NCBI GenBank assembly: GCA_964501275.1
Contig: CAZCSP010000001.1
Location: 62,001-126,000, forward strand
Direction of reading: 5' to 3'
Length of the DNA: 64,000 bases
From: 55-13 sp964501275
GTDB lineage: Bacteria; Armatimonadota; Fimbriimonadia; Fimbriimonadales; Fimbriimonadaceae
A program made the translations under genes and the position numbers. The notes beneath the pieces are model-generated. The model made no database searches and was not told the origin of the DNA. It worked only from the letters and a program-made list of their open reading frames with translations. Below are positions 1-7,890 of this stretch, in pieces; the stretch's first letter is position 1, and every line of letters starts with the position of its first letter.

Positions 1-296
1 ATCTCATAGCCGATCCCCGGAATCTCCACCGCGATCAAGGAGATCATCCCGAGCAGAAAGATGCCGATCGACCACTTCTTGAGCTTAACCTGGCTGATCC
101 GTCCCACCCAGTAAGCGATCAGCAGTCCCGAGATCAGGAACGGGATCTGCATCAAGAATTCGCGAGGGATCATGCCTCGGCCATCGCGCATCGACCGCGC
201 ATAGCCGGCGTCGAAAATGAAGAGCATCCCCACTCCGGTAAGCGCAAGCGCCAACCAGAAAAGGGTCGGGTCCGATAACCTCCGTGTTGGATTCAT
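1..296 (-). CDS. ftsW: FtsW, septal peptidoglycan polymerase (partial, N-terminal part)
   Basis: This is the 5' part of a gene that runs off the left edge of the window; about 98 codons are present. The translation starts MNPTRRLSDPTLFWLALALT and contains a first membrane segment, then IFDAGYARSMRDGRG, a second membrane segment (LISGLLIAYWVG) and a third beginning IGIFLLGMISL. FtsW is the SEDS-family glycosyltransferase that polymerises septal peptidoglycan together with FtsI. The ATG (294-296) overlaps the murD stop (293-295) as ATGA, so translation is probably coupled. Its place as the last gene of the dcw series after murD matches the usual order. The FtsW rather than RodA assignment rests on this context, because the catalytic loop lies outside the window. 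Confidence 0.85.
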   Translation of the reverse strand, partial: MNPTRRLSDPTLFWLALALTGVGMLFIFDAGYARSMRDGRGMIPREFLMQIPFLISGLLIAYWVGRISQVKLKKWSIGIFLLGMISLIAVEIPGIGYE

Positions 297-1936
297 ATCT
301 CAAGCCACTCCTTGGCTAATTGTTTAAAGACGTCCCCACGCTCCCGAAAGTCTCGGAACTGGTCGGTGCTGGCGCATCCGGGCGCAAGCATCACCACTTC
401 CCCGCTTCGAGCGGCCTCCAATGCTGCGCGGGCCGCGTCCTCCATTCTTTCATACACCAAGTCGGTGCCGATTTGTTCGGAAAGCTGATCTTTTGCCTCG
501 CCATAGACATAGGCGTGGTGCATCCCATTGGAAAAGTAGTGCCGCAAGGGCCGGAAGTCGAGGTCCTTGTTGCGCCCCCCGATGAGAACGTGGTTAGGCC
601 CCTTCAAACTGGTCGCCGACTTCAGCACCGCATCGGGGTTGGTGCACATGGAGTTGTTAATCACCCGCACCCCGCCTTTCTCACCTATGAACTCCATCCG
701 GTGCGCAATCCCCCGGAACTCCTTCAAGCCCTCCAAGATGCAAGCGGGAAGAACGTGCTTAGGCTTATTGGCTTCTTGGAGCCGCTGGTTATAGGCGTTG
801 GTCTTGGCGGCTCGCTTCTGGTCGGCTTCCCGCTCAGCTTCCTCGATGATCTGCTTGGCTTTCGGATTCTTTCTCGCCGCGCCCTTGAGTCCTCCATAAG
901 CAAGGAGAGCGGCCATGCAGGCATTGGCGTGGTTGTGGTGCTCCGCGAAGTGAAGTTCGTCGAGTTTGATCTGTTTGTCGAGGACTGTTAGGAACCGCTC
1001 GTCAACTCTAGCATGCTCCCCCGTCGCGCCGAAAGTGAGTAGGCAGGAAAAGCCCCTCTCCCCCCCGCGGGAGAGGGGTTGGGGTGAGGGGGCGCGCCGA
1101 GTGCGTGGCGATGAGACAGTTGCCCCCGGAGCCCGCACCACCGGATCATGAGCCTTCACCACTGCAAAGTCGTCAGGCGTCTGCGCAGCAAAGATGCGCT
1201 GCTTGGTCGCCGCATACTGCTCAAAGGAGTCATAACGATCCAAGTGGTCGGGCCAGATATTGGTGATCCCGGCGCTGATCGGCCGGAAGCACGACACCCA
1301 TTCCAGTTGGAAGGAGCTGATCTCGGCCACCAGGATTTGGTCGGGTGTGGAGTTCAAAGCCGCATCCGTCAACGGCACCTCGGGATAGCCGGAACCAAAA
1401 ATATTCCCGCAAAGCACCGCCTCGATCCCACATTGCTTGAGGCAAAGATAGGTCATGACGGTCGTCGTACTCTTCCCGTTGGTACCCGTGATGGCGATGA
1501 TCGGGGCCTTGGAGATGCGATAGGCGAACTCGATCTCAGAGATCACCTCGTAACCTTGGTCTTGGGCGGCTTTGAGGATAGGGTTGCGCATGTCGACTGC
1601 GGGGTTAACAACCAGCCACTCAAAGCCCCCTTGAGGGGGTTGGGGGGTGAGGCCAGGTTCTCCGCTCGTAGGCGCATCAGCAACATTCCCTCCCAATCCC
1701 GTAGCGGAGAGTTCGGCCTCACCTCCAACCCCCTCAAGGAGGCTCAACTCCGGCAACACCCCATCCCACCCCATCACCACCACAGCCCCCAACGCCCGTG
1801 CCTCGTCGAGAATCTCTGGCTTGGCCAACTTGTCCGGGCTCGATTGGTCATAAACGGTCGCTGACGCGCCTAAAGCAATCGCCGCCCTGGCAATCGCCAA
1901 CCCAGACCGCCCAAGACCAAAGACCCGAATGTGCAT
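293..1936 (-). CDS. murD: MurD, UDP-N-acetylmuramoylalanine--D-glutamate ligase with repeat-encoded insertions
   Basis: The cytoplasmic ligase that adds D-Glu to UDP-MurNAc-L-Ala. It starts MHIRVFGLGRSGLAIARAAI (dinucleotide-like N-domain). It has the ATP loop GTNGKSTT, AEISSFQLEW, the Mg-binding stretch NIWPDHLDRY and the ATKQRIF lysine. An upstream in-frame start exists, but ATG 1936 overlaps the mraY TGA and directly precedes the GLGRSG motif. The protein is about 547 aa, roughly 100 aa longer than typical MurD. Two additions map to palindromic repeats: residues about 65-104 (bases 1626-1742) and residues about 266-298 (around bases 1051-1092). A third, charged helical addition (residues about 346-395) does not look repeat-derived. 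The conserved DSKATN-type substrate loop reads NSMCTN here, which is unusual. Confidence 0.92.
   Translation of the reverse strand: MHIRVFGLGRSGLAIARAAIALGASATVYDQSSPDKLAKPEILDEARALGAVVVMGWDGVLPELSLLEGVGGEAELSATGLGGNVADAPTSGEPGLTPQPPQGGFEWLVVNPAVDMRNPILKAAQDQGYEVISEIEFAYRISKAPIIAITGTNGKSTTTVMTYLCLKQCGIEAVLCGNIFGSGYPEVPLTDAALNSTPDQILVAEISSFQLEWVSCFRPISAGITNIWPDHLDRYDSFEQYAATKQRIFAAQTPDDFAVVKAHDPVVRAPGATVSSPRTRRAPSPQPLSRGGERGFSCLLTFGATGEHARVDERFLTVLDKQIKLDELHFAEHHNHANACMAALLAYGGLKGAARKNPKAKQIIEEAEREADQKRAAKTNAYNQRLQEANKPKHVLPACILEGLKEFRGIAHRMEFIGEKGGVRVINNSMCTNPDAVLKSATSLKGPNHVLIGGRNKDLDFRPLRHYFSNGMHHAYVYGEAKDQLSEQIGTDLVYERMEDAARAALEAARSGEVVMLAPGCASTDQFRDFRERGDVFKQLAKEWLEI
1051..1092. repeat. 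Family F palindromic repeat inside murD (single copy)
   Basis: The palindrome CCCCTCTC..GAGAGGGG is followed by TTGGGGTGAGGGGG. It lies in frame in murD, where it encodes the Pro/Gly-rich stretch APSPQPLSRGGERG. It has the same architecture as the other family F copies in this window: a GC-rich hairpin plus a GTTGGGG tail. Confidence 0.8.
1626..1742. repeat. Family F inverted pair (REPIN-like) inside murD
   Basis: Two family F units face each other. The left arm (1626-1670) begins CCCCCTTGAGGGGGTTGGGG and continues through GAGGCCAGGTTCTCCGCTCGTA. The right arm (1701-1742) is its diverged reverse complement. The left arm is nearly identical to the 44-bp arms bracketing the DUF559 gene at 11.9-12.4 kb, but here only about 30 nt separates the arms. 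The reading frame stays open through the element, which encodes PQPPQGG on one side and a Gly/Ala/Glu-rich stretch on the other. Confidence 0.85.
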
Positions 1937-2976
1937 CACAGCACCCCGTTCAGCCTCAGACCAACAATGGTGATCGCGAGAGCGGAGAGCAAAGTCTGCG
2001 TCAGAGAGAACATCCCAACCACACGAGTCTCGGGCCATCCAGCCTTCTCAAAGGCGTGGTGAATCGGCGTATACGGAAACAGCTTCTTCTTACGCAACTT
2101 GACCGACAAGATTTGCAGTGGAACCGGCACCAGTTCCACCAGCATCATCAACGAAAGCACGATACAGGCCGCGTTTACCGGCGAATGCCCCGCGCTCGGC
2201 AAGGTCGTGACGGCATCGATCAGACTCCAATTCGGTGCGAAGGTCAAACATGACACCGCCAAACCGAGTATCGCGCCAATAGGCAACGACCCCACGTCGC
2301 CCATGAAGACCTTGGCGGGAGGAGAATTCAGGAAAAGGAACGGAATCACCGCCCCCGCCAATGGCACGACCATGACGACCATTGGCTCCATCCAAGCGGT
2401 CAACAACCCAATCCCGACGAGCCCAAGTACCAAACCGAGCAACAACGTTCCAGCCAACCCATCCAGCCCGTCGGAAAAGTTGTATGCGTTGGAAAAGAAC
2501 AGGATGAGGAAAACGCAGGCGGCAAAAGGAAAATCGAACTCCCAGCCATAGCAAAGCCCCGCGCCCAAAATCGCCAGTCCGAACTGCATGATAATCTTCT
2601 GCTTCCAGCCCAGACCACGCTTCCCTTTGAACACACGCGGAACCACAAAATCGTCGATAAAGCCGACCAACGCGAACCCGACGGCCAACACCAGGAATGC
2701 GGGCTTCACGTCGCCCATGTAGCCGATATGCTCCGGTACAGGAATGAAGAAGGAGGCGATGACCGTCGCAATGTAGCCCAGAACGATAATGAGCCCGCCC
2801 ATGGTGGGCGTCCCTTGCTTCGCCTGATGGCCTTCTGGGGCGTATTGGCTGACGGTTTGACGGGACTTGGTAAGGAGCAGTAAACGCCAGACTGGGTACG
2901 CCAGAATCGCCGAGACGCCGAAGGCGATCCAGAAGTGCGCCAAGAGTTGTGTCAGCACCCAGGGTTCGATCCTCAC
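1936..2976 (-). CDS. mraY: MraY, phospho-MurNAc-pentapeptide transferase
   Basis: An integral membrane enzyme (346 aa) that transfers phospho-MurNAc-pentapeptide to undecaprenyl phosphate to form lipid I. Visible signatures: HQAKQGTPTMGG near residue 50, DDF with a following KxKRGLGWKQK loop, NAYNFSDGLDGLAG, FMGDVGSLPIGA, and PIHHAFEKAGWPE. The last replaces the more usual HHHFE with HHAFE. About ten hydrophobic segments are evident. The GTG start (2974-2976) overlaps the murF stop as GTGA, and the stop overlaps the murD ATG, so murF-mraY-murD are translationally coupled. Length is normal for the family. Confidence 0.95.
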   Translation of the reverse strand: MRIEPWVLTQLLAHFWIAFGVSAILAYPVWRLLLLTKSRQTVSQYAPEGHQAKQGTPTMGGLIIVLGYIATVIASFFIPVPEHIGYMGDVKPAFLVLAVGFALVGFIDDFVVPRVFKGKRGLGWKQKIIMQFGLAILGAGLCYGWEFDFPFAACVFLILFFSNAYNFSDGLDGLAGTLLLGLVLGLVGIGLLTAWMEPMVVMVVPLAGAVIPFLFLNSPPAKVFMGDVGSLPIGAILGLAVSCLTFAPNWSLIDAVTTLPSAGHSPVNAACIVLSLMMLVELVPVPLQILSVKLRKKKLFPYTPIHHAFEKAGWPETRVVGMFSLTQTLLSALAITIVGLRLNGVL

Positions 2977-4295
2977 TCCAACACTCTCTCCAACTCCAAC
3001 GACCGACTGCCTTTAATCAAAATCGCATCACCGGGCTGCAGGTCTGAAAGCAACTCTTTAAGTTCATCAATGGACTCAGCCGGATCTTGCAAAGCGAATT
3101 CGCTCCACAATGGACCGTAGGTTGCAACGTAGTCAAAACCAAGAGATTGAACATACTCCGTTAAGTCTGAGTGAGCTCTCATTGATTGATCCCCCAACTC
3201 GTTCATTTGTCCAAGAAACGCGCAACGCTTGCCGGTTACCGGCAGTTCCATAAACGTCTGAATTGCGCCCATCATGCTGGATGGGGAGGCGTTGTAGGCG
3301 TCGAGGAGAATCTTCACCCCATCCCGCTCCAAAACCTGCATCCGCATCGGCGGAACCTCCGCATCGCCCAACGCATCCGCCGCTTCCTGCGGGGCCAGGC
3401 CGAGCGATGCAGCGGTGCAAATGGCGGCGGCGACGTTAGCGGCCAGGTGTTTCCCAAGATACGGAATGTGGGCCTGCCAAGGGATATCGGCGAAAAAGCC
3501 ATTGACCGTAGACCCCTCCCAACCCTCCGAGTAGATACCGATGACTCGACAATCGGCGGACTCGGAAGCCCCGAAGGTGTAGATCTGCCGATCCCCACCG
3601 GCTTTGGCCAAAGTCCCAAAGAACTCGTCGTCGCTCGGCAAAACCGCGACCCCATCTGCCGGGAGCGCCTGGAGCAGTTCCGACTTAGCCGCCGCGATCC
3701 CCTCCCGAGAACCTACCTCGCTGGCATGCGACCATCCGATGTTCGTAACCACGCCCACCGTCGGTTTGGAGAAGGACGCCAAATGCCCAATCTGCCCCGC
3801 CCCCCGCATCGCCATCTCCACCACCACCGCCTGAGTTTCGGAATCAACTTCGGGCCAAAGGAGCGGGGCGGTGTACTCGGTATTCCGGTTGCCCTCGGTC
3901 TTCAGTACCTTCCCCAAGGGATGTAGCGCCGCCCCTAGAAACTCCTTCGTCGTCGTCTTCCCGGCGCTCCCGGTAATGCCGATGACCGGGCCATGAAAGC
4001 GGTCTCGGTAGTGGGCCCCAAGTTTGGCAAGGGCATCGACCAGGTTGGGCACCAGGATATGCGGCCCCATGACCGGGCGTTCGGCTAGAATGCCGGTCGC
4101 GCCTCGGGCCAGCACCTGCTCGTCGAAGTCATGCCCGTCTACTTTCGAGCCTTTGATGGCCAGGAAGAGGTCGCCCGGCCCAACCTCGCGCGAGTCGGTA
4201 GCGAAGCCGGTAATCAAGGCGTTGGGCATTGGGCTTTCGGCGCTAAGGGTTCCGCCGACGATCTGGGCGAGGTCTTGCAGAGAGATAGGAGTCAT
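2973..4295 (-). CDS. murF: MurF, UDP-MurNAc-tripeptide--D-alanyl-D-alanine ligase
   Basis: The cytoplasmic ligase that adds D-Ala-D-Ala to the muramyl tripeptide. It starts MTPISLQDLAQIVGG and contains the Mur N-domain (TDSREVGPGDLFLAIKG), the ATP loop GITGSAGKTTTKEF, the GNRNTEYTAPL segment and the C-terminal LDAYNASPSSM motif. I chose ATG 4295 rather than the in-frame GTG at 4307 because a GGGGG tract sits about 6-7 nt upstream of it and the GTG lies inside a perfect inverted-repeat arm (4306-4339). At about 440 aa its length is usual. The 3' end overlaps mraY. Confidence 0.93.
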   Translation of the reverse strand: MTPISLQDLAQIVGGTLSAESPMPNALITGFATDSREVGPGDLFLAIKGSKVDGHDFDEQVLARGATGILAERPVMGPHILVPNLVDALAKLGAHYRDRFHGPVIGITGSAGKTTTKEFLGAALHPLGKVLKTEGNRNTEYTAPLLWPEVDSETQAVVVEMAMRGAGQIGHLASFSKPTVGVVTNIGWSHASEVGSREGIAAAKSELLQALPADGVAVLPSDDEFFGTLAKAGGDRQIYTFGASESADCRVIGIYSEGWEGSTVNGFFADIPWQAHIPYLGKHLAANVAAAICTAASLGLAPQEAADALGDAEVPPMRMQVLERDGVKILLDAYNASPSSMMGAIQTFMELPVTGKRCAFLGQMNELGDQSMRAHSDLTEYVQSLGFDYVATYGPLWSEFALQDPAESIDELKELLSDLQPGDAILIKGSRSLELERVLE

Positions 4296-4305
4296 AGAAG
4301 CCCCC

Positions 4306-4406
4306 ACTGTTTAGAGTGCGGCAATTTATTGCCGCTTTCGCCCGCCGAGTGCTCGGCCTGAGGAAGCTGGGTGAAAGCGGCAATAAATTGCCGCACTCTA
4401 AACAGT
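4306..4406. repeat. Perfect 34-bp inverted repeat at the murE/murF junction
   Basis: The left arm (4306-4339) and right arm (4373-4406) are exact reverse complements over 34 bp with a 33-nt loop. Each arm also contains a smaller palindrome, GCGGCAATTTATTGCCGC. The right arm covers the last two codons and the TAG stop of murE; the left arm ends about 10 nt before the murF ATG and leaves the ribosome-binding region free. No T-run follows, so this is not a classic terminator. It could set murE/murF mRNA processing or expression. Confidence 0.9.
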
Positions 4407-6056
4407 TCGCGCCTCCAGGGCTTCGCGCGCCATCAGTCGGTCGTCCATCGGGTACTTGGTGCGACCGATGATCTGGTAGTTCTCATGCCCCTTCCCCGCA
4501 ATCACCACCACATCGCCCGGCTTGGCGATCTGGATGGCGTAGGCGATAGCCTCTCGCCGGTCGATAATAGCCGTGGCATCGGCTTCCAGCCGATGCGTCC
4601 CAAGACCATCCTGGTCTTGGCCGCTTGTAGTAGCCCCAAAGGTCGTAGCATGCGCAACCGGTTGTCCATGACCTGGAAGGTCATGGGACGCATCGGCTGG
4701 AAGCCGATGCCACGCCACGCCGCCCGCAATCCCTGCTGCCACATCCTTCAGAATCTGAACCGGGTCCTCGGTGCGGGGGTTGTCGCTGGTGATCACGGTG
4801 ATGTCGCTCCGCTCGCTCGCGGCTTTGGCCATCTTGGGCCGCTTGGTCCGGTCTCGATCTCCGCCACAGCCAAAGACGGTGATGACTCGACCTTTGGTGA
4901 GGGGTCGAACAGCGTCGAGGAGTTTCTCCAATGCATCGGGAGTGTGGGCGTAGTCGACCAGGACAATGGATCCCGAAACGGGCTTACCAACTACCACCTC
5001 GAACCGACCAGGCACCGCTTTTGCCGACTCCAATGCAATAGCTGAGTCTCGCTTTGAATAGCCCAAGGCTAACAAACCAGCAGTTGCGGCCGCAGAGTTC
5101 TCAATATTGTAAGTCCCGCCAAGAGAGACAACTGAATGGGCAAATAACTCTTGGGCTCCATCTCTGGCCCAGAAGAGGTTAAGCTCAAGCAGTTCAATCA
5201 TTACCCGAGTCGCTTCCACCCGAAGCCCATTCTCCAGCTTGGAATCTACGGCAAAGCCCAAGAGACTTCCCTGGTCGCCACCTGCCATCCATTTGGCCCC
5301 TACGCCGTCTCCAACATTAATTGCCCCCACAAACCGCTTCTCCGTCTGCAACGGCAGCTCAGTGAACAGCCTCAGCTTCGCCGCCTCATACTCCTCCATC
5401 GACCCATGGAAATCCAGATGGTCCTGGGTTAGATTGGTAAAGACCCCGGCATCAAACTCCACATACTCGCACCGATGCTCCGCCAGGGCGTGAGAAGACA
5501 CCTCCATCGCCATCGCCTCAACCCCCTTGTCCCGAGCCTCCGCCAAAAGCGACCAAAGCTCTACCGGGTAGGGCGTGGTGTTCCCAAGCTCCCTCTCCTC
5601 CCCCGGAATCTGGAACCCCAATGTCCCCAAATACCCCGCCTTCAGCCCCAACGACGCCAACATATCCCGGATCAACCAAGCGGTAGTCGTTTTGCCGTTG
5701 GTTCCTGTCACCCCGACCACCTTCATCGTCCGAGTCGGGTAGCCGAAGAACGTGTTGCACAACCGACACACCGCGTCGTTGAACTGGATCCGGTCTTTGG
5801 GTAGCTGGATAGCCGCAATCCCGTTCGCCTGCGCCAACCGCATCCCCTCCGGCGACCACACCACCGCCGCCGCCGCCCCATTCTCCTTGGCCGATGCGAT
5901 AAAGGCATGGGAGTCGTTGGTGGTTCCGGGGTTGCAGACGAAGAGGGAGCCTGGGATGGCTTGGCGGGAGTCTTGGGTGATGGCCCCAACCGACGCATCG
6001 CCTGTCACCGCTATAGGCTGGATTCCCGATTCGGCTACCAGAGAGGAGAGGGTCAT
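4398..6056 (-). CDS. murE: MurE, UDP-MurNAc-L-Ala-D-Glu--meso-DAP ligase with in-frame repeat insert
   Basis: The cytoplasmic ligase for the third residue of the stem peptide. It starts MTLSSLVAESGIQPIAVTGD. Motifs: TQDSRQAIPGSLFVC (N-domain), ATP loop GVTGTNGKTTTAWL, GTLGFQ, EVSSHAL, TNLTQDHLDFHGSME, and SDNPRTEDP, whose DNPR predicts meso-diaminopimelate as substrate. At 552 aa it is about 55 aa longer than usual. The excess lies between GGVA and TAIIDRREAI and is encoded by a palindromic element (4575-4711). The flanking family motifs stay in register, so the insert appears tolerated. An AGAGG ribosome-binding sequence lies about 7 nt before the ATG. The last codons and stop fall in the 34-bp inverted repeat shared with the murF leader. 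Confidence 0.93.
   Translation of the reverse strand: MTLSSLVAESGIQPIAVTGDASVGAITQDSRQAIPGSLFVCNPGTTNDSHAFIASAKENGAAAAVVWSPEGMRLAQANGIAAIQLPKDRIQFNDAVCRLCNTFFGYPTRTMKVVGVTGTNGKTTTAWLIRDMLASLGLKAGYLGTLGFQIPGEERELGNTTPYPVELWSLLAEARDKGVEAMAMEVSSHALAEHRCEYVEFDAGVFTNLTQDHLDFHGSMEEYEAAKLRLFTELPLQTEKRFVGAINVGDGVGAKWMAGGDQGSLLGFAVDSKLENGLRVEATRVMIELLELNLFWARDGAQELFAHSVVSLGGTYNIENSAAATAGLLALGYSKRDSAIALESAKAVPGRFEVVVGKPVSGSIVLVDYAHTPDALEKLLDAVRPLTKGRVITVFGCGGDRDRTKRPKMAKAASERSDITVITSDNPRTEDPVQILKDVAAGIAGGVAWHRLPADASHDLPGHGQPVAHATTFGATTSGQDQDGLGTHRLEADATAIIDRREAIAYAIQIAKPGDVVVIAGKGHENYQIIGRTKYPMDDRLMAREALEARTV
4575..4711. repeat. Family A double-palindrome repeat inserted in frame in murE
   Basis: The outer arms 4575-4602 and 4684-4711 are a perfect 28-bp inverted repeat (GGCATCGGCTTCCAGCCGAT at the left edge). 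Inside lie two smaller palindromes, AAGACCATCCTGGTCTT and CATGACCTGGAAGGTCATG. The right half shows the order found elsewhere in this window at 19.1 kb and 51.2 kb: a GACC..GGTC palindrome, GGGACGCAT, then a palindrome ending ATGCC. Here it encodes roughly 45 residues of MurE without a stop in that frame. Confidence 0.88.
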
Positions 6057-6068
6057 GGGGACCTCTTG

Positions 6069-6157
6069 GGTTTTAGGTTTTTGGCTTTAGGTTTTAGGTT
6101 GGCGCAGGCGTGCTTGCCTGGCTCTCTCCCAAAACCTAAAGCCAAAAACCTAAAACC
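6069..6157. repeat. 27-bp perfect inverted repeat between ftsI and murE
   Basis: The arms 6069-6095 and 6131-6157 are exact reverse complements built from GGTTTTAGG-type words. They sit in the 112-nt gap between ftsI (stop 6169) and murE (start 6056). The word composition is low-complexity (TTTTAGG, TTTTTGG), unlike the GC-rich arms elsewhere in the cluster. A transcript would fold into a long hairpin just upstream of the murE ribosome-binding site. Confidence 0.88.
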
Positions 6158-6168
6158 TAAAACCACTC

Positions 6169-7890
6169 TCACTCTCCCCCAGGTGTACCAGATGAGGGCT
6201 TTAACCCATACTTCCGAATCACCGCTCGGGCCAAATCTGAGAACACTGGCCCAGCGACCGTGGCGCCGTAGATTTGGCCATTCGAGGGTCGGTTGATCAT
6301 CACCATGATCATCGCCTTAGGATCGTCCGCCGGGAGGAAACCAACGAAGTTGGAGACGTGGCCACCTCCGGCCCGGCCCTTGCGCTCCGCCGTCCCCGTC
6401 TTGCCCGCCAAACGATAACCGGGGATGCGCAACGACTTGCCGGTGCCTCGCTCAGAGTCGAAAACTGCCTCCATGTAACGCATCACCTGCGCCGTCGTCT
6501 CGGGAGAAAAGACGTCGTTGCCTTCCTGGATCGGAGTCTCCTCCCCCCCAATCGACTTTACCAGCCGAGGCCGCATCCAGATCCCCTCATTCCCCAGCGC
6601 CGAAAACGCCGCCCCCATCGCCAGGGGAGTTACGCCCATCGACTGGCCAAATGCCCAGCACATCAGATCGTGCGTTTTGGCCACGTTCTCAACTGGCAAC
6701 CTACCGCGCTTGGCATTCGGCAGCGGAATGCCCAAGGGGTCCATCAGCCCCAGATCATAGATAAACTGCTTGTACGGCTCGTATCCGATCGCGCACGCCC
6801 ACTGGGCGGCGGATACGTTGCAACTGACGGCAATCGCCTTCTCCATATTCACCGGCCCATGCGCCCGGGTTCCGCCATGCAGGTCGCAGTGAATCTGATA
6901 GGGCCCTTTCTTCAAAACGCCGGTGCAGTTCCACGTCCAACCGGAGCCGACCTTCCCATCCTCGATCGCCTTGGCCTGGGTGAGAATCTTCATCATGGAG
7001 CCTGGCTCTAGATAGTCCATGATCGCGGGGTTAAAGTCGGCCGTCTTCCCGTCCGGCCCCTGACCCGTCTTGGGGTCAAAGGTAGGCCAGTTCGCCATCG
7101 CGAGGATATCCCCCGTCTTGGGGTCCATCACCAACGCGATCCCGCTCTCCGCCCGATTGGACTCCACGGCCCCCTTGACCGAGTCGAAGGCGACCTGCTG
7201 AAGACTGCTGTCGATGGTAAGGACGATCTCCGCGCCATCGGCTCGCTTTACACTGTCGCCTTCCATCCGCATCGGGAGGAAGGCCCCTGTTCGATCCACC
7301 AAGCCCGTTGCCTGCCCCGGCGCCCCCGCAATTTCTTCGGCAAAGGTCCTCTCGATGCCCTTCGCCACCTCCGAACTGCCCATCAGCCCAACGATAGAGC
7401 TTGCCGCCGGACCCATCGGGTACAGCCGTTGCCCAGAGGAATCCGCGGAAAGACCGTCGGCCCGCCAGCGCGTCTTCACCAATTCCACCTTTTTCTTCTG
7501 ATCAGGTGTCAGGCGGGCAGGCCAAAGAACGTCGCCCTTGGACCGGTTCGCCAACTCCTGAATCTCCGCCCCCGACATCCCCGCCGCTTCGCCTAGATCC
7601 AGATAGAAGCCGGGCGTCTTGGGCACCTTATCGAAATTAATATGGAGCGCATAGACGCCCTCGTCTCGCGCCAAAGTCTGTCCATCCGAAGACTTGATCT
7701 CACCCCGCTTGGGATAGTCCACATGGGTGACGACGAACCGCTTGGACTTGAGCGCCTTGGCCCTGATCTCGCGGCTGTTCAGAATCTGAACGTTGACCTG
7801 GCTATAGACGGCAACGGCAAAAAACGCCACCGCTCCCATGGTTACGAAGCGGAGGCGTCTTTTGTTATCGGCTGGCGACGATTGCGACAC
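6169..7890 (-). CDS. ftsI: FtsI / PBP3-type peptidoglycan transpeptidase
   Basis: A single-pass membrane DD-transpeptidase that crosslinks septal peptidoglycan. After a short basic cytoplasmic N-terminus comes one membrane segment (MGAVAFFAVAVYSQV), then the dimerisation region and the penicillin-binding domain with EPGSMMK (catalytic Ser about residue 298), SCN in VSCNVSAAQ and AGKTGTAERKG. The frame is open upstream to a TTG at 7932. I prefer GTG 7890, which gives a normal N-terminus and only a 26-nt overlap with ftsL. The predicted length is 573 aa, normal for a class B PBP without PASTA repeats. Confidence 0.92.
   Translation of the reverse strand: MSQSSPADNKRRLRFVTMGAVAFFAVAVYSQVNVQILNSREIRAKALKSKRFVVTHVDYPKRGEIKSSDGQTLARDEGVYALHINFDKVPKTPGFYLDLGEAAGMSGAEIQELANRSKGDVLWPARLTPDQKKKVELVKTRWRADGLSADSSGQRLYPMGPAASSIVGLMGSSEVAKGIERTFAEEIAGAPGQATGLVDRTGAFLPMRMEGDSVKRADGAEIVLTIDSSLQQVAFDSVKGAVESNRAESGIALVMDPKTGDILAMANWPTFDPKTGQGPDGKTADFNPAIMDYLEPGSMMKILTQAKAIEDGKVGSGWTWNCTGVLKKGPYQIHCDLHGGTRAHGPVNMEKAIAVSCNVSAAQWACAIGYEPYKQFIYDLGLMDPLGIPLPNAKRGRLPVENVAKTHDLMCWAFGQSMGVTPLAMGAAFSALGNEGIWMRPRLVKSIGGEETPIQEGNDVFSPETTAQVMRYMEAVFDSERGTGKSLRIPGYRLAGKTGTAERKGRAGGGHVSNFVGFLPADDPKAMIMVMINRPSNGQIYGATVAGPVFSDLARAVIRKYGLKPSSGTPGGE

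Noticed and set aside
1148..1864. 238-aa plus-strand open frame across murD
   Set aside because: It is antisense to a clear MurD and low-complexity from the repeats; similar antisense frames cover mraY, murF, the ABC exporter and araA.
1937..2038. N-terminal extension of MurD by 34 residues
   Set aside because: It overlaps mraY entirely, and the MurD N-domain motif begins at MHIRVFGLGRSG from the ATG coupled to the mraY stop.
4502..4744. 80-aa ORF across the murE insertion
   Set aside because: It is another frame of the family A palindrome inside murE; no independent start signal.
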